64,000 nucleotides of DNA, from assembly GCF_024436395.1 (NCBI RefSeq), contig NZ_JAFMZO010000003.1, positions 682,001 through 746,000 of the forward strand. The letters are read 5' to 3'. The notes beneath the pieces are model-generated. The model searched no databases. It saw only the letters and a list, made by a program, of their open reading frames with translations, and was not told where the DNA came from. The stretch's first letter is position 1, and the number at the start of each line of letters is the position of its first letter. The translations under genes and the position numbers were made by a program. Below, piece after piece: positions 18,260 through 28,038 of the stretch. Origin of the DNA: Paradesertivirga mongoliensis (lineage in GTDB: Bacteria; Bacteroidota; Bacteroidia; Sphingobacteriales; Sphingobacteriaceae).

Positions 18260-19372
18260 ATGAGTGAAAAAAAAGAAGAAGAAAAAAAGCATATACCTGT
18301 TGTAACGGAGAAATCTTTGAGTTTTCTCGAGACATATATTAACAACCCTTCGCCCACCGGTTTTGAGTGGGAAGGACAGCGCCTATGGCTGGATTATATC
18401 AAACCCTACATCGACGAGCATTATGTAGACAACTACGGTACAGCAGTTGGCGTTATCAATCCAAAAGCAAAATATAAAGTTGTAATTGAAGCCCACTCCG
18501 ACGAGATTTCATGGTTTGTAAACTATATCACCAAAGATGGTTTAATCTACGTAATACGTAATGGTGGTTCTGATCACCAGATTGCTCCGTCAAAACGGGT
18601 AAACATCCATACTGATAAAGGCATTGTAAAAGCTGTCTTTGGCTGGCCTGCAATCCACACACGTAACGGCGAAAAAGAAGAGACTCCCACTTTAAAAAAT
18701 ATTTTCCTGGATTGCGGCTGCACAACCAAAGAAGAAGTTGAGGCTCTCGGTGTGCATGTGGGCTGTGTGATAACCTATGAGGACGAATTCATGGTTTTGA
18801 ACGACAGGTATTATGTGGGTCGAGCTTTGGATAACCGCGTAGGTGGCTTTATGATCGCCGAAGTTGCGAGATTATTGAAAGAGAATAACAAAACCCTTCC
18901 TTTCGGATTGTATATCGTCAATGCCGTTCAGGAAGAAGTAGGCTTAAGAGGTGCCGAAATGATTGCGAACAGAATCAAACCCAACCTTGCAATTATCACC
19001 GATGTTACACACGATACTCAAACACCGATGATTAACAAAGTTGTTCAGGGCGACCTCGCTTGTGGTAAAGGACCGGTGGTATCATATGCCCCTTCTGTGC
19101 AGATAAACTTGAATAAGCTTTTGATTAAAGCCGCTGAAGACGCTCAGATCCCTTTCCAAAGACAGGCATCGTCGCGCTGGACAGGCACCGATACGGATGC
19201 TTTTGCATATTCAAACGATGGCGTAGTGTCTGCCTTAATATCTCTGCCGTTGCGCTACATGCACACTACCGTAGAGATGGTACATAAAGAAGACGTAGAC
19301 AATGTAATCCGCCTGATATATGAAGCGCTTTTAGCCGTTAAAGTAGACCAGGATTTTAGAAATGTAAAATAA
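18260..19372 (+). CDS. M42 family metallopeptidase (aminopeptidase)
   Basis: 370 residues. Di-metal aminopeptidase fold (also labelled FrvX/CelM/endoglucanase-like), cytosolic, probably a large oligomeric peptidase trimming peptides. Visible: 'VVIEAHSDEI' first metal His/Asp (about 75-84), 'GRALDNRVGG' bridging Asp (about 190-199), 'VQEEVGLRGAEM' catalytic Glu and metal Glu (about 226-237), 'DVTHDT' metal Asp (about 251-256). ATG at 18260 is chosen over an upstream GTG because a -7 motif TATATTTG (18232-18239) overlaps that GTG. Closed by a terminator at 19434-19469. Confidence 0.93.
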   Translation: MSEKKEEEKKHIPVVTEKSLSFLETYINNPSPTGFEWEGQRLWLDYIKPYIDEHYVDNYGTAVGVINPKAKYKVVIEAHSDEISWFVNYITKDGLIYVIRNGGSDHQIAPSKRVNIHTDKGIVKAVFGWPAIHTRNGEKEETPTLKNIFLDCGCTTKEEVEALGVHVGCVITYEDEFMVLNDRYYVGRALDNRVGGFMIAEVARLLKENNKTLPFGLYIVNAVQEEVGLRGAEMIANRIKPNLAIITDVTHDTQTPMINKVVQGDLACGKGPVVSYAPSVQINLNKLLIKAAEDAQIPFQRQASSRWTGTDTDAFAYSNDGVVSALISLPLRYMHTTVEMVHKEDVDNVIRLIYEALLAVKVDQDFRNVK

Positions 19373-19433
19373 AAGCGGTCCCGCAAAATAATTCATGTAA
19401 GGGCTCGTTTATATTTATTCATAGGACCCAAAT

Positions 19434-19469
19434 AAAAGGCAGCGAAGTAATTTATTTCGTTGCCTTTTT
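19434..19469 (+). terminator. Rho-independent terminator after the M42 peptidase
   Basis: 13-bp stem AAAAGGCAGCGAA/TTCGTTGCCTTTT (one G.U) followed by T and an AT-rich tail. Confidence 0.85.
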
Positions 19470-19561
19470 AATTTCTGCTCAAACAATTCCGACCAAATTG
19501 TTCTTAATAGGGAGTTTATTAATCGTCGTTTTAATTAAAATTCATTTTATAATTTAGCAGA

Positions 19562-20458
19562 ATGAAACCAACCTTATTAATACTTGCTGCTGGGATGGCC
19601 AGCCGCTACGGAAGCATGAAACAAGTGGACGGATTCGGTCCTAACAATGAAACAATTATTGATTATTCTATCCACGATGCTATCAAAGCAGGATTCGGAA
19701 AAGTAACCTTTATTATCCGGGAAGAATTTCACGAAAGCTTTAAAAACATCTTCGAACCGAAGCTTAAAGGAAAAGTAGAGATTGACTATGTATTTCAGAG
19801 CTACGATTTAACAAAATATGGCATCGACAAACAAATCGAGCGTCAAAAACCCTGGGGAACGGGCCATGCGGTGTTAGAAGCCAGCAAACAAATTAACGAG
19901 CCTTTCTGTGTAATCAACGCCGACGACTACTACGGATATGATGCATTCGAAAAAATGGCCAACTTCTTAAATAACGAGGTTCGCGATGATTATTTCTCTC
20001 TAATGGGTTACGAAGTAGACAAAACCTTGTCTGAATATGGTTCTGTTTCACGCGGTATCTGCAAAGTTTCTAACGGAAACCTCGAAGAAATAAACGAGCG
20101 GACTAAAGTATATGCTAAAGATGGCGTAATTGTTTACGAAGACGACAACGGCAATACAACACCTCTGGATGCTGATGCCCGTGCTTCAATGAATTTCTGG
20201 GGATTCAGTCCCGCGATTTTTAAATTGACTGAACCTATGTTTAAACGCTTTGTAGAAGCGAACGAAAATAATCCGAAAGCCGAATTCTTTATTCCTTTAA
20301 TGGCCGAAGAATTAGTCAAAACCGGACAGGCTCAGTTTAAAGTTATTCCAACATCTTCTAAGTGGTTCGGAGTTACATACAAAGAAGATAAACCAATCGT
20401 TCAAAAAAGCATCGCTGATTTGATTGAAAATGGTGTATATCCAAACAAGCTTTGGTAA
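19562..20458 (+). CDS. Sugar-phosphate nucleotidyltransferase
   Basis: 298 residues. NTP-transferase (GT-A) fold: 'LILAAGMASRYGSMKQ' nucleotide-binding loop (about 6-21), 'WGTGHAV' (about 99-105) and metal Asp in 'INADDYYG' (about 117-124). It transfers NMP from an NTP to a sugar-1-phosphate to make an activated sugar for glycan synthesis. The family includes glucose- and hexose-1-phosphate enzymes; the sugar cannot be decided. Monocistronic and convergent with rplQ across a strong terminator. Confidence 0.88.
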   Translation: MKPTLLILAAGMASRYGSMKQVDGFGPNNETIIDYSIHDAIKAGFGKVTFIIREEFHESFKNIFEPKLKGKVEIDYVFQSYDLTKYGIDKQIERQKPWGTGHAVLEASKQINEPFCVINADDYYGYDAFEKMANFLNNEVRDDYFSLMGYEVDKTLSEYGSVSRGICKVSNGNLEEINERTKVYAKDGVIVYEDDNGNTTPLDADARASMNFWGFSPAIFKLTEPMFKRFVEANENNPKAEFFIPLMAEELVKTGQAQFKVIPTSSKWFGVTYKEDKPIVQKSIADLIENGVYPNKLW

Positions 20459-20475
20459 TATAGATATCCAGGCAC

Positions 20476-20510
20476 AAAAAAAGCCCTTCGAATATCGAAG
20501 GGCTTTTTTT
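20476..20510. terminator. Bidirectional terminator at the end of the ribosomal superoperon
   Basis: Perfect 15-bp stem AAAAAAAGCCCTTCG/CGAAGGGCTTTTTTT with AATAT loop between the nucleotidyltransferase (+) and rplQ (-). Confidence 0.95.
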
Positions 20511-20528
20511 TATTTTAAATCTAAAAGC

Positions 20529-21095
20529 TTAAGCTTTCTCTTCAGTCGCATCAGCATTACCTTCAGCAGCCGGAGCGTCGTTAGAAGCTTCTGCAGAAGC
20601 CTCCGGAGCCACCTCTTCAGTTGCCGTCTCTTCTGTTGCAGCAACAGGAGCATCAGCCTTCTTAGCTTTACCAGATCCGCCACGTCTTCTTGTAGCTTTT
20701 TTCTCTGGTTGAGCAGGCGCTTCAGTAGTATAAACTGTGTTATAGTCAACCAATTCGATCATTGCCATTTCAGCGTTATCACCAAAACGATTTTCTAGTT
20801 TAATGATACGAGTATAACCACCCGGACGATTTGCAACCTTTGCCGCAACATCACGGAATAGTTCAGCTACAACATCTTTGTTTTGAAGATAGCTGAAAAC
20901 CACACGACGAGAGTGAGTAGTATCGTTTTTCGACTTTGTAATCAGAGGCTCAACATAAACGCGTAAAGCTTTTGCTTTCGCCAATGTTGTTGTAATGCGC
21001 TTGTGCTCTATAAGCGATGACGCCATATTAGCTAACATCGCTCTGCGATGGCTGGTGGTACGTCCTAAATGGTTGTGTTTTTTACCGTGTCTCAT
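20529..21095 (-). CDS. rplQ: 50S ribosomal protein L17
   Basis: 188 residues. Globular L17 ('[20 protein letters not shown]' start, about 1-120) lining the peptide exit region. It carries a C-terminal extension of about 60 residues that is Lys/Arg-rich then Ala/Glu-rich and probably disordered, as in other Bacteroidota L17. Last gene of the rplC-rplQ transcription unit. 111 bp separate it from rpoA, including a perfect 10-bp hairpin. Confidence 0.97.
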   Translation of the reverse strand: MRHGKKHNHLGRTTSHRRAMLANMASSLIEHKRITTTLAKAKALRVYVEPLITKSKNDTTHSRRVVFSYLQNKDVVAELFRDVAAKVANRPGGYTRIIKLENRFGDNAEMAMIELVDYNTVYTTEAPAQPEKKATRRRGGSGKAKKADAPVAATEETATEEVAPEASAEASNDAPAAEGNADATEEKA

Positions 21096-21126
21096 ATTGT
21101 TTTTTCGTTTTTCACGTGCATACCGT

Positions 21127-21151
21127 TTCCCGACAACTAGCTTGTCGGGAA
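21127..21151. repeat. TTCCCGACAA hairpin between rpoA and rplQ
   Basis: Perfect 10-bp stem (21127-21136 with 21142-21151, loop CTAGC). It resembles the TCCCGAT-AC-ATCGGGA hairpin at 29040-29055. It could be an RNA-processing or attenuation site. Confidence 0.6.
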
Positions 21152-21206
21152 GGAATTATGCAAATCGCTTATTTGTCATTATTCCCAAAGCCCTTCAGGC
21201 ACTGGG

Positions 21207-22199
21207 TTATTCTTCTTCTAACTTAAACTTTGATAGGTTCATACCAAAAGAAAGACCTTTTGATTTAACCAAATCCTGAATCTCCGTTAATGATTTCTTA
21301 CCGAAGTTTCTGAACTTTAACATATCAGCAACATCATAAGAAACAAGATCTGCAAGAGTACGGATATCCGCTGCTTTTAAGCAATTCAATGCACGTACTG
21401 AAAGATCTAAATCTACCAATTCAGTTTTCAAGATCTTACGCATATGAAGAATCTCCTCATCAACTTCCTTAGTTTCTTCTTTAGCCTGAGCCTCGAGCAT
21501 AATGTTCTCGTCAGAAAATAAAAGGAAGTGGTGGATCAAAATCTTCGCTGCTTCTTTTAAAGCATCCTCAGGATGAATTGAACCATCAGTGGTGATATCA
21601 AGAACCAACTTCTCATAGTCGGTTTTTTGCTCAACACGGTAATTTTCAATAGTGTATTTAACATTCTTAATAGGCGTATAAATTGAATCGATTGCAATTA
21701 CACCTAAAGGACCTTCAACACTCTTGTTTTCTTCGGCAGCAATGTAACCTCTACCTTTGTTCACAGTCAACTCCAGTTCCAGAGTTACCGAAGCATCCAT
21801 GTTACAGATAACATGATCAGGATTCAGAACTGTAAAGTTGTTAGAGAAACGAGTGATATCACCAGCTTTAAATTGATCCTGACCGTTAATGATCACAAAT
21901 ATTTTTTCGGTATCACTAGCCTCTTCAGATTTCTTAAAACGTACTTGTTTCAGGTTCAGAATAATCTCAGTAACATCCTCTACAACACCTTTAATGGTAG
22001 AGAACTCATGAGATACTCCTGAGAAACGAACAGAAGTAATTGCGAAACCTTCTAAAGAAGATAAAAGGATACGACGTAAAGCATTACCAATGGTAATACC
22101 GAAACCTGGTTCTAGCGGACGAAATTCAAATGTACCGTCGAAATCCGTAGATTTCTGCATGATAACTTTATCAGGTTTCTGGAATGCTAATATTGCCAT
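21207..22199 (-). CDS. rpoA: DNA-directed RNA polymerase subunit alpha
   Basis: 330 residues. Scaffold of RNA polymerase: N-terminal dimerisation domain (about 1-230; '[20 protein letters not shown]') and C-terminal domain (about 255-325; '[16 protein letters not shown]' with helix-hairpin-helix '[12 protein letters not shown]') that contacts UP elements and activators. Standard length. It lies between rpsD and rplQ as in most bacteria. Confidence 0.98.
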   Translation of the reverse strand: MAILAFQKPDKVIMQKSTDFDGTFEFRPLEPGFGITIGNALRRILLSSLEGFAITSVRFSGVSHEFSTIKGVVEDVTEIILNLKQVRFKKSEEASDTEKIFVIINGQDQFKAGDITRFSNNFTVLNPDHVICNMDASVTLELELTVNKGRGYIAAEENKSVEGPLGVIAIDSIYTPIKNVKYTIENYRVEQKTDYEKLVLDITTDGSIHPEDALKEAAKILIHHFLLFSDENIMLEAQAKEETKEVDEEILHMRKILKTELVDLDLSVRALNCLKAADIRTLADLVSYDVADMLKFRNFGKKSLTEIQDLVKSKGLSFGMNLSKFKLEEE

Positions 22200-22232
22200 T
22201 TATGTTCAGTTAATGTTTTTTAAACTGTAAAA

Positions 22233-22255
22233 GCTGTCCGCCTAAGGCGAACAGC
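22233..22255. other. Stem-loop between rpsD and rpoA
   Basis: GCTGTCCGCC-TAA-GGCGAACAGC forms a 10-bp stem with one mismatch in the 65-bp spacer, so it should be transcribed within the operon mRNA. Confidence 0.5.
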
Positions 22256-22264
22256 ATTAATTTT

Positions 22265-22873
22265 TTACTTAGAGTATAACTCGACGATAAGGTTTTCCTT
22301 GATATTTTCAGGAATCTCATCACGGTTAGGATAGCTCAGGAATTTTCCTGTTAGATTATTAGCATCCCACTCTAACCAACTATGTTTGTTTATCATACGG
22401 CCGGCTACTGAAGTAGTGATAGCTTCAAGCGTTTGTGAACGCTCACGAACCGCGATCACATCGCCTGCACGTAAAGAATAAGAAGGAATATTTACAAGCT
22501 CTCCGTTAACAGTAATGTGTTTGTGGCTCACTAACTGGCGGGCAGCAGAACGAGTAGGCGCGATGCCTAAACGGTATACAGCATTATCTAAACGGGCTTC
22601 TAAGAATTTCAGAAGGTTTTCACCGGTGATACCTTCTTTAGAAGAGGCTTTGTGAAAAAGGTTTTCGAACTGACGCTCTAATACACCGTAAGTATATTTT
22701 ACCTTTTGTTTCTCCATCAACTGAACTGCATACTCAGATTTTTTACCTCTGCGCTTTGAAACGCCGTGCATCCCAGGAGGATAGTTTTTTCTTTCTAATG
22801 CCTTGTCAGGACCAAAAATTGGTTCCTTGAACTTACGGGCGATTTTGGACTTGGGTCCTGTGTATCTTGCCAT
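22265..22873 (-). CDS. rpsD: 30S ribosomal protein S4
   Basis: 202 residues. Primary 16S-binding assembly protein and a translational regulator in some bacteria. '[20 protein letters not shown]' start, S4 N-terminal domain then S4/RNA-binding domain (about 92-155, '[20 protein letters not shown]'). No zinc-finger cysteines at the N-terminus, so the zinc-free form. Sits between rpsK and rpoA. Confidence 0.97.
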   Translation of the reverse strand: MARYTGPKSKIARKFKEPIFGPDKALERKNYPPGMHGVSKRRGKKSEYAVQLMEKQKVKYTYGVLERQFENLFHKASSKEGITGENLLKFLEARLDNAVYRLGIAPTRSAARQLVSHKHITVNGELVNIPSYSLRAGDVIAVRERSQTLEAITTSVAGRMINKHSWLEWDANNLTGKFLSYPNRDEIPENIKENLIVELYSK

Positions 22874-22983
22874 GTTTTTGTACTTAAAGTATCATACGGC
22901 CCGCAGCCGCTGAATCTTATCTTTATTTAATTTATTATCTTTTTAATTGAAGCTCTTTAGTAGCCTCTCAGCTTTCACCTCAA

Positions 22984-23373
22984 TTAAACTCTTCTTCTTT
23001 TAGGCGGACGACAACCGTTGTGAGGAAGCGGAGTAATATCCTTAATTGTTGTTACTTCAATTCCGGCTGTTTGCAGTGTGCGAATAGCGGATTCACGACC
23101 AGATCCAGGTCCTTTAACGAAAACCTCTACTTTACGTAAGCCCAAATCAAAAGCAACTTTTCCGCAATCGGATGCTGCCTGACCTGCTGCATATGGAGTA
23201 TTTTTCTTCGAACCCTTGAAACCCATTTTACCAGCAGAAGACCACGAGATAGTTTGTCCCTGTAGATTTGTTAAGGTTACAATGATGTTGTTGAAGGTAG
23301 CGTTGATATGTGCCTGGCCTACCGGCTCAATAACAACAATACGCTTTTTGGTAACTTTTTTAGTCTTTGCCAT
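22984..23373 (-). CDS. rpsK: 30S ribosomal protein S11
   Basis: 129 residues. Platform protein of the 30S decoding region. Conserved '[19 protein letters not shown]' (about 19-37), '[16 protein letters not shown]' and the C-terminal '[13 protein letters not shown]'. Followed by a 110-bp spacer and preceded by a 134-bp spacer holding a heptamer array. Confidence 0.98.
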   Translation of the reverse strand: MAKTKKVTKKRIVVIEPVGQAHINATFNNIIVTLTNLQGQTISWSSAGKMGFKGSKKNTPYAAGQAASDCGKVAFDLGLRKVEVFVKGPGSGRESAIRTLQTAGIEVTTIKDITPLPHNGCRPPKRRRV

Positions 23374-23376
23374 TTT

Positions 23377-23412
23377 TTTGAGATTTGAGATCTGAGATGG
23401 TGAGATATGAGA
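23377..23412. repeat. TGAGA heptamer array between rpsM and rpsK
   Basis: Units TTTGAGA, TTTGAGA, TCTGAGA, TGGTGAGA, TATGAGA run in 7-bp steps (one 8). Near the other end of the spacer (about 23488-23503) lies the complementary word pattern TATCTCACATCTAA, giving two inverted blocks. Confidence 0.65.
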
Positions 23413-23507
23413 TTATACTCTCTGTCCCGGTACCTCGATCTCCAGTTATCTTAATTTATTCCGTGAAACTTAGCCTGGATAGTCTAATATCTCACATCTA
23501 ATTAGTT

Positions 23508-23885
23508 CTATTTAGTAGCCTTCTTCTTGTTAGCAACTGTTTTACGTTTCCCTTTACGAGTACGGGTGTTGTTCTTAGTCCTTTGTCCACGTACAGGCAA
23601 TCCTTTACGATGACGAAGTCCGCGGTAACATCCGATGTCCATTAAACGCTTAATATTCAATTGAACTTCAGAACGCAGAGCACCTTCAACTTTAATTCTA
23701 TCGTTGATGATTGTACGTATTGCTGTTAATTGCTCATCGGTCCAGTCTTGTACTTTAACATTCCAGTCGATACCAGCTTCAGTTAAGATATTCTGAGCGG
23801 TGGTACGTCCTATACCGAAAATGTAGGTAAGTCCGATTTCTCCTCTTTTGTTTCTTGGTAAATCAATACCTGCTATCCTTGCCAT
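23508..23885 (-). CDS. rpsM: 30S ribosomal protein S13
   Basis: 125 residues. Head protein contacting the P-site tRNA and 50S. '[19 protein letters not shown]', '[14 protein letters not shown]', and the basic tail '[18 protein letters not shown]' are diagnostic. Downstream of rpmJ in the usual alpha-operon order. Confidence 0.98.
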   Translation of the reverse strand: MARIAGIDLPRNKRGEIGLTYIFGIGRTTAQNILTEAGIDWNVKVQDWTDEQLTAIRTIINDRIKVEGALRSEVQLNIKRLMDIGCYRGLRHRKGLPVRGQRTKNNTRTRKGKRKTVANKKKATK

Positions 23886-23902
23886 ATTTTGTTTAAATAG
23901 TT

Positions 23903-23965
23903 GAATGATTGAAGGAGTGAATGAATGAACGATTAATTACCATCATTCAATCCTTTGACCTTCAA
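23903..23965. repeat. GAANGANT octamer array with inverted block, rpmJ-rpsM spacer
   Basis: Four octamers GAATGATT, GAAGGAGT, GAATGAAT, GAACGATT (23903-23934) fit GAANGANT. They are followed by the roughly complementary ATCATTCAATCC...CCTTCAA (from 23942). Same style as the 7-bp arrays but with an 8-bp period. Confidence 0.55.
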
Positions 23966-23971
23966 AATTTC

Positions 23972-24088
23972 TTATCCCTGACGCTGTTTATACTTTGGGT
24001 TCTTTTTGTTAATCACGTAAAGCTTCCCCTTACGGCGGATTATCTTGCAATCAGCACTACGTTTTTTTATTGATGCTCTAACTTTCAT
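23972..24088 (-). CDS. rpmJ: 50S ribosomal protein L36
   Basis: 38 residues, starting '[20 protein letters not shown]' and ending '[11 protein letters not shown]'. Small basic protein of the large subunit. Only one cysteine is present (the classical zinc ribbon needs three Cys and a His), so this is a zinc-independent form, as in other Bacteroidota. The gene is 8 bp downstream of infA and was found by translating the minus strand between infA and rpsM. Confidence 0.96.
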   Translation of the reverse strand: MKVRASIKKRSADCKIIRRKGKLYVINKKNPKYKQRQG

Positions 24089-24096
24089 CTCGTATC

Positions 24097-24315
24097 TTAT
24101 TTATATCTATAAGTTATTCTGCCTTTTGTTAAATCATAAGGGGACATTTCCAGCTTTACTTTATCACCTGGTAAAATTTTGATGTAGTGCATCCTCATTT
24201 TACCTGAAATATGTGCAATGATCTCATGTCCGTTTTCTAACTCAACACGGAACATTGCATTAGATAATGCTTCCTTTATAATACCGTCTTGTTCAATAGA
24301 GGCTTGTTTAGCCAT
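24097..24315 (-). CDS. infA: Translation initiation factor IF-1
   Basis: 72 residues, S1/OB-fold protein binding the 30S A site during initiation. '[20 protein letters not shown]', '[20 protein letters not shown]' and 'RITYRYK' are typical. The 70-bp AT-rich spacer from map contains a -7-like TAATTTTG (24367-24360, minus strand), so an internal promoter for infA is possible but lacks a clear -33. Confidence 0.98.
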   Translation of the reverse strand: MAKQASIEQDGIIKEALSNAMFRVELENGHEIIAHISGKMRMHYIKILPGDKVKLEMSPYDLTKGRITYRYK

Positions 24316-24385
24316 ATTTTATTGATTTCTATTAATTTACCTCCCTACATTTGGGGTTGCAAAATTAAATAAAAATTTTAATATT

Positions 24386-25171
24386 TTAATTAATTTGTTT
24401 TAAAACTTCTTCTACAAAATCAAAAGTCGACAAAACGTCTGCTTCTCCTTTTCGTATTGCCACCGTATGTTCAAAATGAGCAGAAGGCTTACTGTCGACA
24501 GAACTAACCGTCCACCCATCTTTCCAGAACTTAACCCCTGGTCTTCCCATATTAATCATAGGCTCAATTGCCAGAACCATGCCTTCTTCCAGCTTTACAC
24601 CGGATCCACGTTTACCGTAGTTTGGAACCTCAGGCTTTTCATGTAGCTTAAATCCTACTCCATGGCCCACCAACTCTTTAACCACACCGTATCCGTGGTT
24701 TTCTGCATGCTCCTGCACGGCATAACTTATATCTCCAACACGAAGTCCTGCTACAGCTTTTGACACTCCCAGCTTCAGACACTCCTTCGTCACCTCAAGC
24801 AATTTCCGTGTTTCTTCTCCAACTTCTCCTACTTCAAAAGTATAGGCAGAATCGCCGTAGAACTTATTTAAAATCACACCACAATCAACCGAAATGATAT
24901 CGCCGTCCTTCAAAGTATATTCGCCTGGAAAGCCATGTACCACTTGCTCGTTAGGTGAAATACATAACGAATAGGGAAAGCCATTGTAATTCAAAAACGC
25001 AGGTATTCCTCCATGATCTCTGATATAGGCTTCAGCTAATTTATCAAGCTCGATGGTCTTAACCCCAGGTCTGATAATCTTTGCAACTTCACCAAGGGTT
25101 TTAGATACAAGTAAGGAACTCTGTCTGATAAGCTCAATTTCTTCGTCCGTTTTGTAATATACCTTGGGCAT
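24386..25171 (-). CDS. map: Methionine aminopeptidase, type I
   Basis: 261 residues. Removes N-terminal Met from nascent proteins. Pita-bread fold with metal ligands: His in 'VVHGFPGEY', Asp in 'ISVDCGVILN', Asp in 'FYGDSAYTF', His in 'GHGVGFKLHEKP', Glu in 'IEPMI' and 'HFEHTVAI'. Lies between secY and infA, the common Bacteroidota order (no adk here). Gap to secY is 7 bp. Confidence 0.97.
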   Translation of the reverse strand: MPKVYYKTDEEIELIRQSSLLVSKTLGEVAKIIRPGVKTIELDKLAEAYIRDHGGIPAFLNYNGFPYSLCISPNEQVVHGFPGEYTLKDGDIISVDCGVILNKFYGDSAYTFEVGEVGEETRKLLEVTKECLKLGVSKAVAGLRVGDISYAVQEHAENHGYGVVKELVGHGVGFKLHEKPEVPNYGKRGSGVKLEEGMVLAIEPMINMGRPGVKFWKDGWTVSSVDSKPSAHFEHTVAIRKGEADVLSTFDFVEEVLKQIN

Positions 25172-25178
25172 ATCGGAT

Positions 25179-26507
25179 TTAGATAACTGAACCTGTAGCA
25201 GCAGCTACTGGATTGCGACCTTTTAATCTGCCAGTCTTCATCAATCCATCGTAATGACGCATTAACAAATGACTTTCGATCTGTTGTAACGTATCCAGGA
25301 CTACTCCCACGAGGATCAATAAAGATGTTCCTCCAAAGAAGCTGGCAAACTGACTGTTCACTCCCAAAATAATTGCAAGCGAAGGTAAAACAGCAACGAT
25401 GGCCAAAAACACCGAACCTGGCAAGGTGATCTTAGAGATCACTGCATCGATATAATCGCCAGTAGCCCTTCCTGGCTTAACGCCCGGGATAAAGCCGCCG
25501 TTCTTTTTCATATCATCAGACATTTGAACCGGGTTAACGGTAATGGCTGTATAGAAAAAAGTAAATGCAATGATAAGGAATGCGAATGTAAGGTTATACG
25601 CTAACGAAGTATAATTACTTAGAGAAGTAAGAAAGTCTCCCTGCAGAGCAGGAAAAAACTGTGCTATACCCATCGGCACAAACATAATAGCCTGGGCAAA
25701 TATAATCGGCATAACTCCGGCGGCATTCACCTTTAATGGAATGTACTGGCGCACTCCGCCGTACTGCTTATTTCCAACAATCTTCTTCGCGTACTGTACC
25801 GGGATACGTCTAACACCCTGAACAATTAAGATGGTGAAGATAACAACGAAGAACAAGGCAACTAACTCAACAATAAATGGAATAATTCCACCCTGACCCG
25901 CAAGTCTCGACTGGAACTCAGTAACAAGGCTTCCTGGTAGCTGAGCGATAATTCCAACCATGATAATTAAAGAAATACCGTTACCGATACCTTTATCCGT
26001 GATCTTCTCGCCCAACCACATTACAAATAATGTGCCTGCTGTCAATATAAACATTGATGAAATCGTCAACCATGGCTCAGACATCAAAATTGCGTCACCG
26101 GGGATCTGCGTACGCACATATGCAACAGACTGCATTAATGTAATCGCAACAGTAAGGTACCTTGTAATCTGATTGATCTTTTTCCGTCCGCTTTCACCCT
26201 CCTTCTGCATCTTTTGGAAATATGGAACAGCGATACCTAAAAGCTGAACAACAATTGATGCCGATATATAAGGCATTACACCTAACGCAAATATAGAGGC
26301 ACGAGAAAACGAGCCTCCGGCGAACATATTAAGAAGGCCCAAAAGTCCTTCTTGTCCTTTCGCTTCAAGAGCCAAAGGGTTTATGCCCGGTAATACGATA
26401 AATGAGCCTATACGATAAATTAAAAGAAATAAGAGTGTGTTTAAAATACGCACTCTTAAATCATCTATTTTCCAGATATTGGAAAGTGTAGTGAACAGCT
26501 TCTTCAT
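25179..26507 (-). CDS. secY: Preprotein translocase subunit SecY
   Basis: 442 residues, ten transmembrane helices. Channel of the Sec translocon in the inner membrane. 'LPGINPLALEAKG' plug region, 'FAGGSFSRASIFALGVMPYI' (TM2), cytoplasmic loops 'RRIPVQYAKK' and 'GGFIPGVKPGRAT' that bind SecA/ribosome are all present. 7 bp after rplO, before map. Confidence 0.98.
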   Translation of the reverse strand: MKKLFTTLSNIWKIDDLRVRILNTLLFLLIYRIGSFIVLPGINPLALEAKGQEGLLGLLNMFAGGSFSRASIFALGVMPYISASIVVQLLGIAVPYFQKMQKEGESGRKKINQITRYLTVAITLMQSVAYVRTQIPGDAILMSEPWLTISSMFILTAGTLFVMWLGEKITDKGIGNGISLIIMVGIIAQLPGSLVTEFQSRLAGQGGIIPFIVELVALFFVVIFTILIVQGVRRIPVQYAKKIVGNKQYGGVRQYIPLKVNAAGVMPIIFAQAIMFVPMGIAQFFPALQGDFLTSLSNYTSLAYNLTFAFLIIAFTFFYTAITVNPVQMSDDMKKNGGFIPGVKPGRATGDYIDAVISKITLPGSVFLAIVAVLPSLAIILGVNSQFASFFGGTSLLILVGVVLDTLQQIESHLLMRHYDGLMKTGRLKGRNPVAAATGSVI

Positions 26508-26514
26508 TAATTAA

Positions 26515-26961
26515 TTATAATTTAACAATTGCACCACCTGCGGCTTCAATTGCTTTTTGAGCCGTAGCTGTAAAAGCATGAGCCGAAACATCTAATTTCG
26601 CTTTTAACTCTCCCCGGCCAAGAATCTTAACAAGGTCGTTTTTTGAAATTAATCCGTGTTCTTTTAAAGCAGCAAAGTCGATAGTTGTTAAACTGAATTT
26701 CTCGGCTAAAGCTTGTAAAACATCAAGGTTAACGCCAACATACTCTACACGGTTCACATTTTTGAAACCAACTTTCGGGGTACGGCGTTGCAAAGGCATC
26801 TGACCACCTTCGAAACCAACTTTTGATGATGTACCTGAACGGGAACCAGCTCCTTTATGACCACGGGTTGATGTACCGCCACGGCCAGAACCAGTACCTC
26901 TACCGATACGTTTCCTATTTTTTGTAGAACCTTCTGCAGGTTTTAAATTACTTAAGTTCAT
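26515..26961 (-). CDS. rplO: 50S ribosomal protein L15
   Basis: 148 residues. Late assembly protein of the 50S. Glycine/arginine-rich N-terminus 'GSTKNRKRIGRGTGSGRGGT' and 'GFEGGQMPLQRRTPKVGFKN' are diagnostic. The start lies 2 bp from the rpmD stop. Confidence 0.98.
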   Translation of the reverse strand: MNLSNLKPAEGSTKNRKRIGRGTGSGRGGTSTRGHKGAGSRSGTSSKVGFEGGQMPLQRRTPKVGFKNVNRVEYVGVNLDVLQALAEKFSLTTIDFAALKEHGLISKNDLVKILGRGELKAKLDVSAHAFTATAQKAIEAAGGAIVKL

Positions 26962-26963
26962 GA

Positions 26964-27143
26964 TTAGATACTTTCTACTGCTACTAAATGATTCACTTTG
27001 CGTACCATCCCGATAATAGCGGGGGTAGCCTCAACTTCAACAGCCTGGTTAATTTTTTTCAAACCTAAGGCCTGCATGGTTCTCTTCTGGCGCTCGCTTC
27101 TGTCGATAACGCTTTTTATCTGTGTTATTTTGATCTTCGCCAT
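26964..27143 (-). CDS. rpmD: 50S ribosomal protein L30
   Basis: 59 residues ('MAKIKITQIKSVIDRSERQK' to 'NHLVAVESI'), the bacterial short L30 of the large subunit. Located by translating the minus strand between rpsE and rplO; spacing is 5 bp to rpsE and 2 bp to rplO, indicating tight coupling. Confidence 0.97.
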   Translation of the reverse strand: MAKIKITQIKSVIDRSERQKRTMQALGLKKINQAVEVEATPAIIGMVRKVNHLVAVESI

Positions 27144-27148
27144 GGTTA

Positions 27149-27667
27149 TTATCCGTTAAAAACTTTTGATAGTTCCACACCACGATGTTGAGCCACAGTA
27201 TACGCATCACGCATTTGTGATAATGCTGAGATCGTTGCTTTCACCACGTTGTGAGGGTTAGATGAACCTTTTGATTTTGCCAATACGTTATGCACACCGG
27301 CACTTTCCAAAACCGCACGCATCGCACCACCAGCGATAACACCGGTACCTGTAGATGCAGGCTTAATGAACACAAATCCGCCCGAGAATTTTCCGTATTG
27401 TTCGTGAGGCACTGTTCCATTAATTACAGGAACTTTTACCAGATTCTTTTTAGCATCGTCGATACCTTTAGCAATTGCCTCAGTAACCTCTTTTGCTTTA
27501 CCGAGACCGTAACCTACTACTCCGTTTTCGTCACCAACCACTACGATTGCCGAGAAACTGAAAGTACGACCACCTTTAGTAACCTTCGCTACACGCTGGA
27601 TACTTACTAAGCGATCTTTTAATTCGATTTCGCTTGATTTAACTCTTTTTATATTTATTGTTGACAT
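27149..27667 (-). CDS. rpsE: 30S ribosomal protein S5
   Basis: 172 residues. N-terminal double-stranded RNA-binding fold (about 16-80; '[20 protein letters not shown]') and C-terminal domain ('[20 protein letters not shown]'). Located at the mRNA entry site, important for decoding accuracy. 12 bp downstream of rplR. Confidence 0.98.
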   Translation of the reverse strand: MSTINIKRVKSSEIELKDRLVSIQRVAKVTKGGRTFSFSAIVVVGDENGVVGYGLGKAKEVTEAIAKGIDDAKKNLVKVPVINGTVPHEQYGKFSGGFVFIKPASTGTGVIAGGAMRAVLESAGVHNVLAKSKGSSNPHNVVKATISALSQMRDAYTVAQHRGVELSKVFNG

Positions 27668-27679
27668 TTCCGTTTCAGA

Positions 27680-28033
27680 TTAAAATTGTAAACCACCTTC
27701 ACGTGCACCTTCAGCAAGTGATTTAACACGTCCGTGGTATAAGTAACCATTTCTGTCGAATACCACTTGGGTAATTCCGGCTGCTTTAGCTTTCTCAGCA
27801 ACTAGTTTACCTACTGCTTTTGACTGCTCAATTTTAGCACCGCTTCCTGCGAAATCTTTTGATAAAGATGATGCTGAAACTAGTGTCTTACCAGAAATAT
27901 CATCAATAATCTGTGCGTAAATACCTTTATTGCTTCTGTATACTGACAAACGAGGACGCTCAGCAGAACCAGACAATCTTTTTCTGATGCCCTGTTTAAT
28001 TCGCTCTCTGCGAGATAATTTAATTCCTGCCAT
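27680..28033 (-). CDS. rplR: 50S ribosomal protein L18
   Basis: 117 residues. Binds 5S rRNA in the central protuberance. '[15 protein letters not shown]', '[20 protein letters not shown]' and '[20 protein letters not shown]' are typical. 5 bp after rplF. Confidence 0.98.
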   Translation of the reverse strand: MAGIKLSRRERIKQGIRKRLSGSAERPRLSVYRSNKGIYAQIIDDISGKTLVSASSLSKDFAGSGAKIEQSKAVGKLVAEKAKAAGITQVVFDRNGYLYHGRVKSLAEGAREGGLQF

Positions 28034-28038
28034 GATTA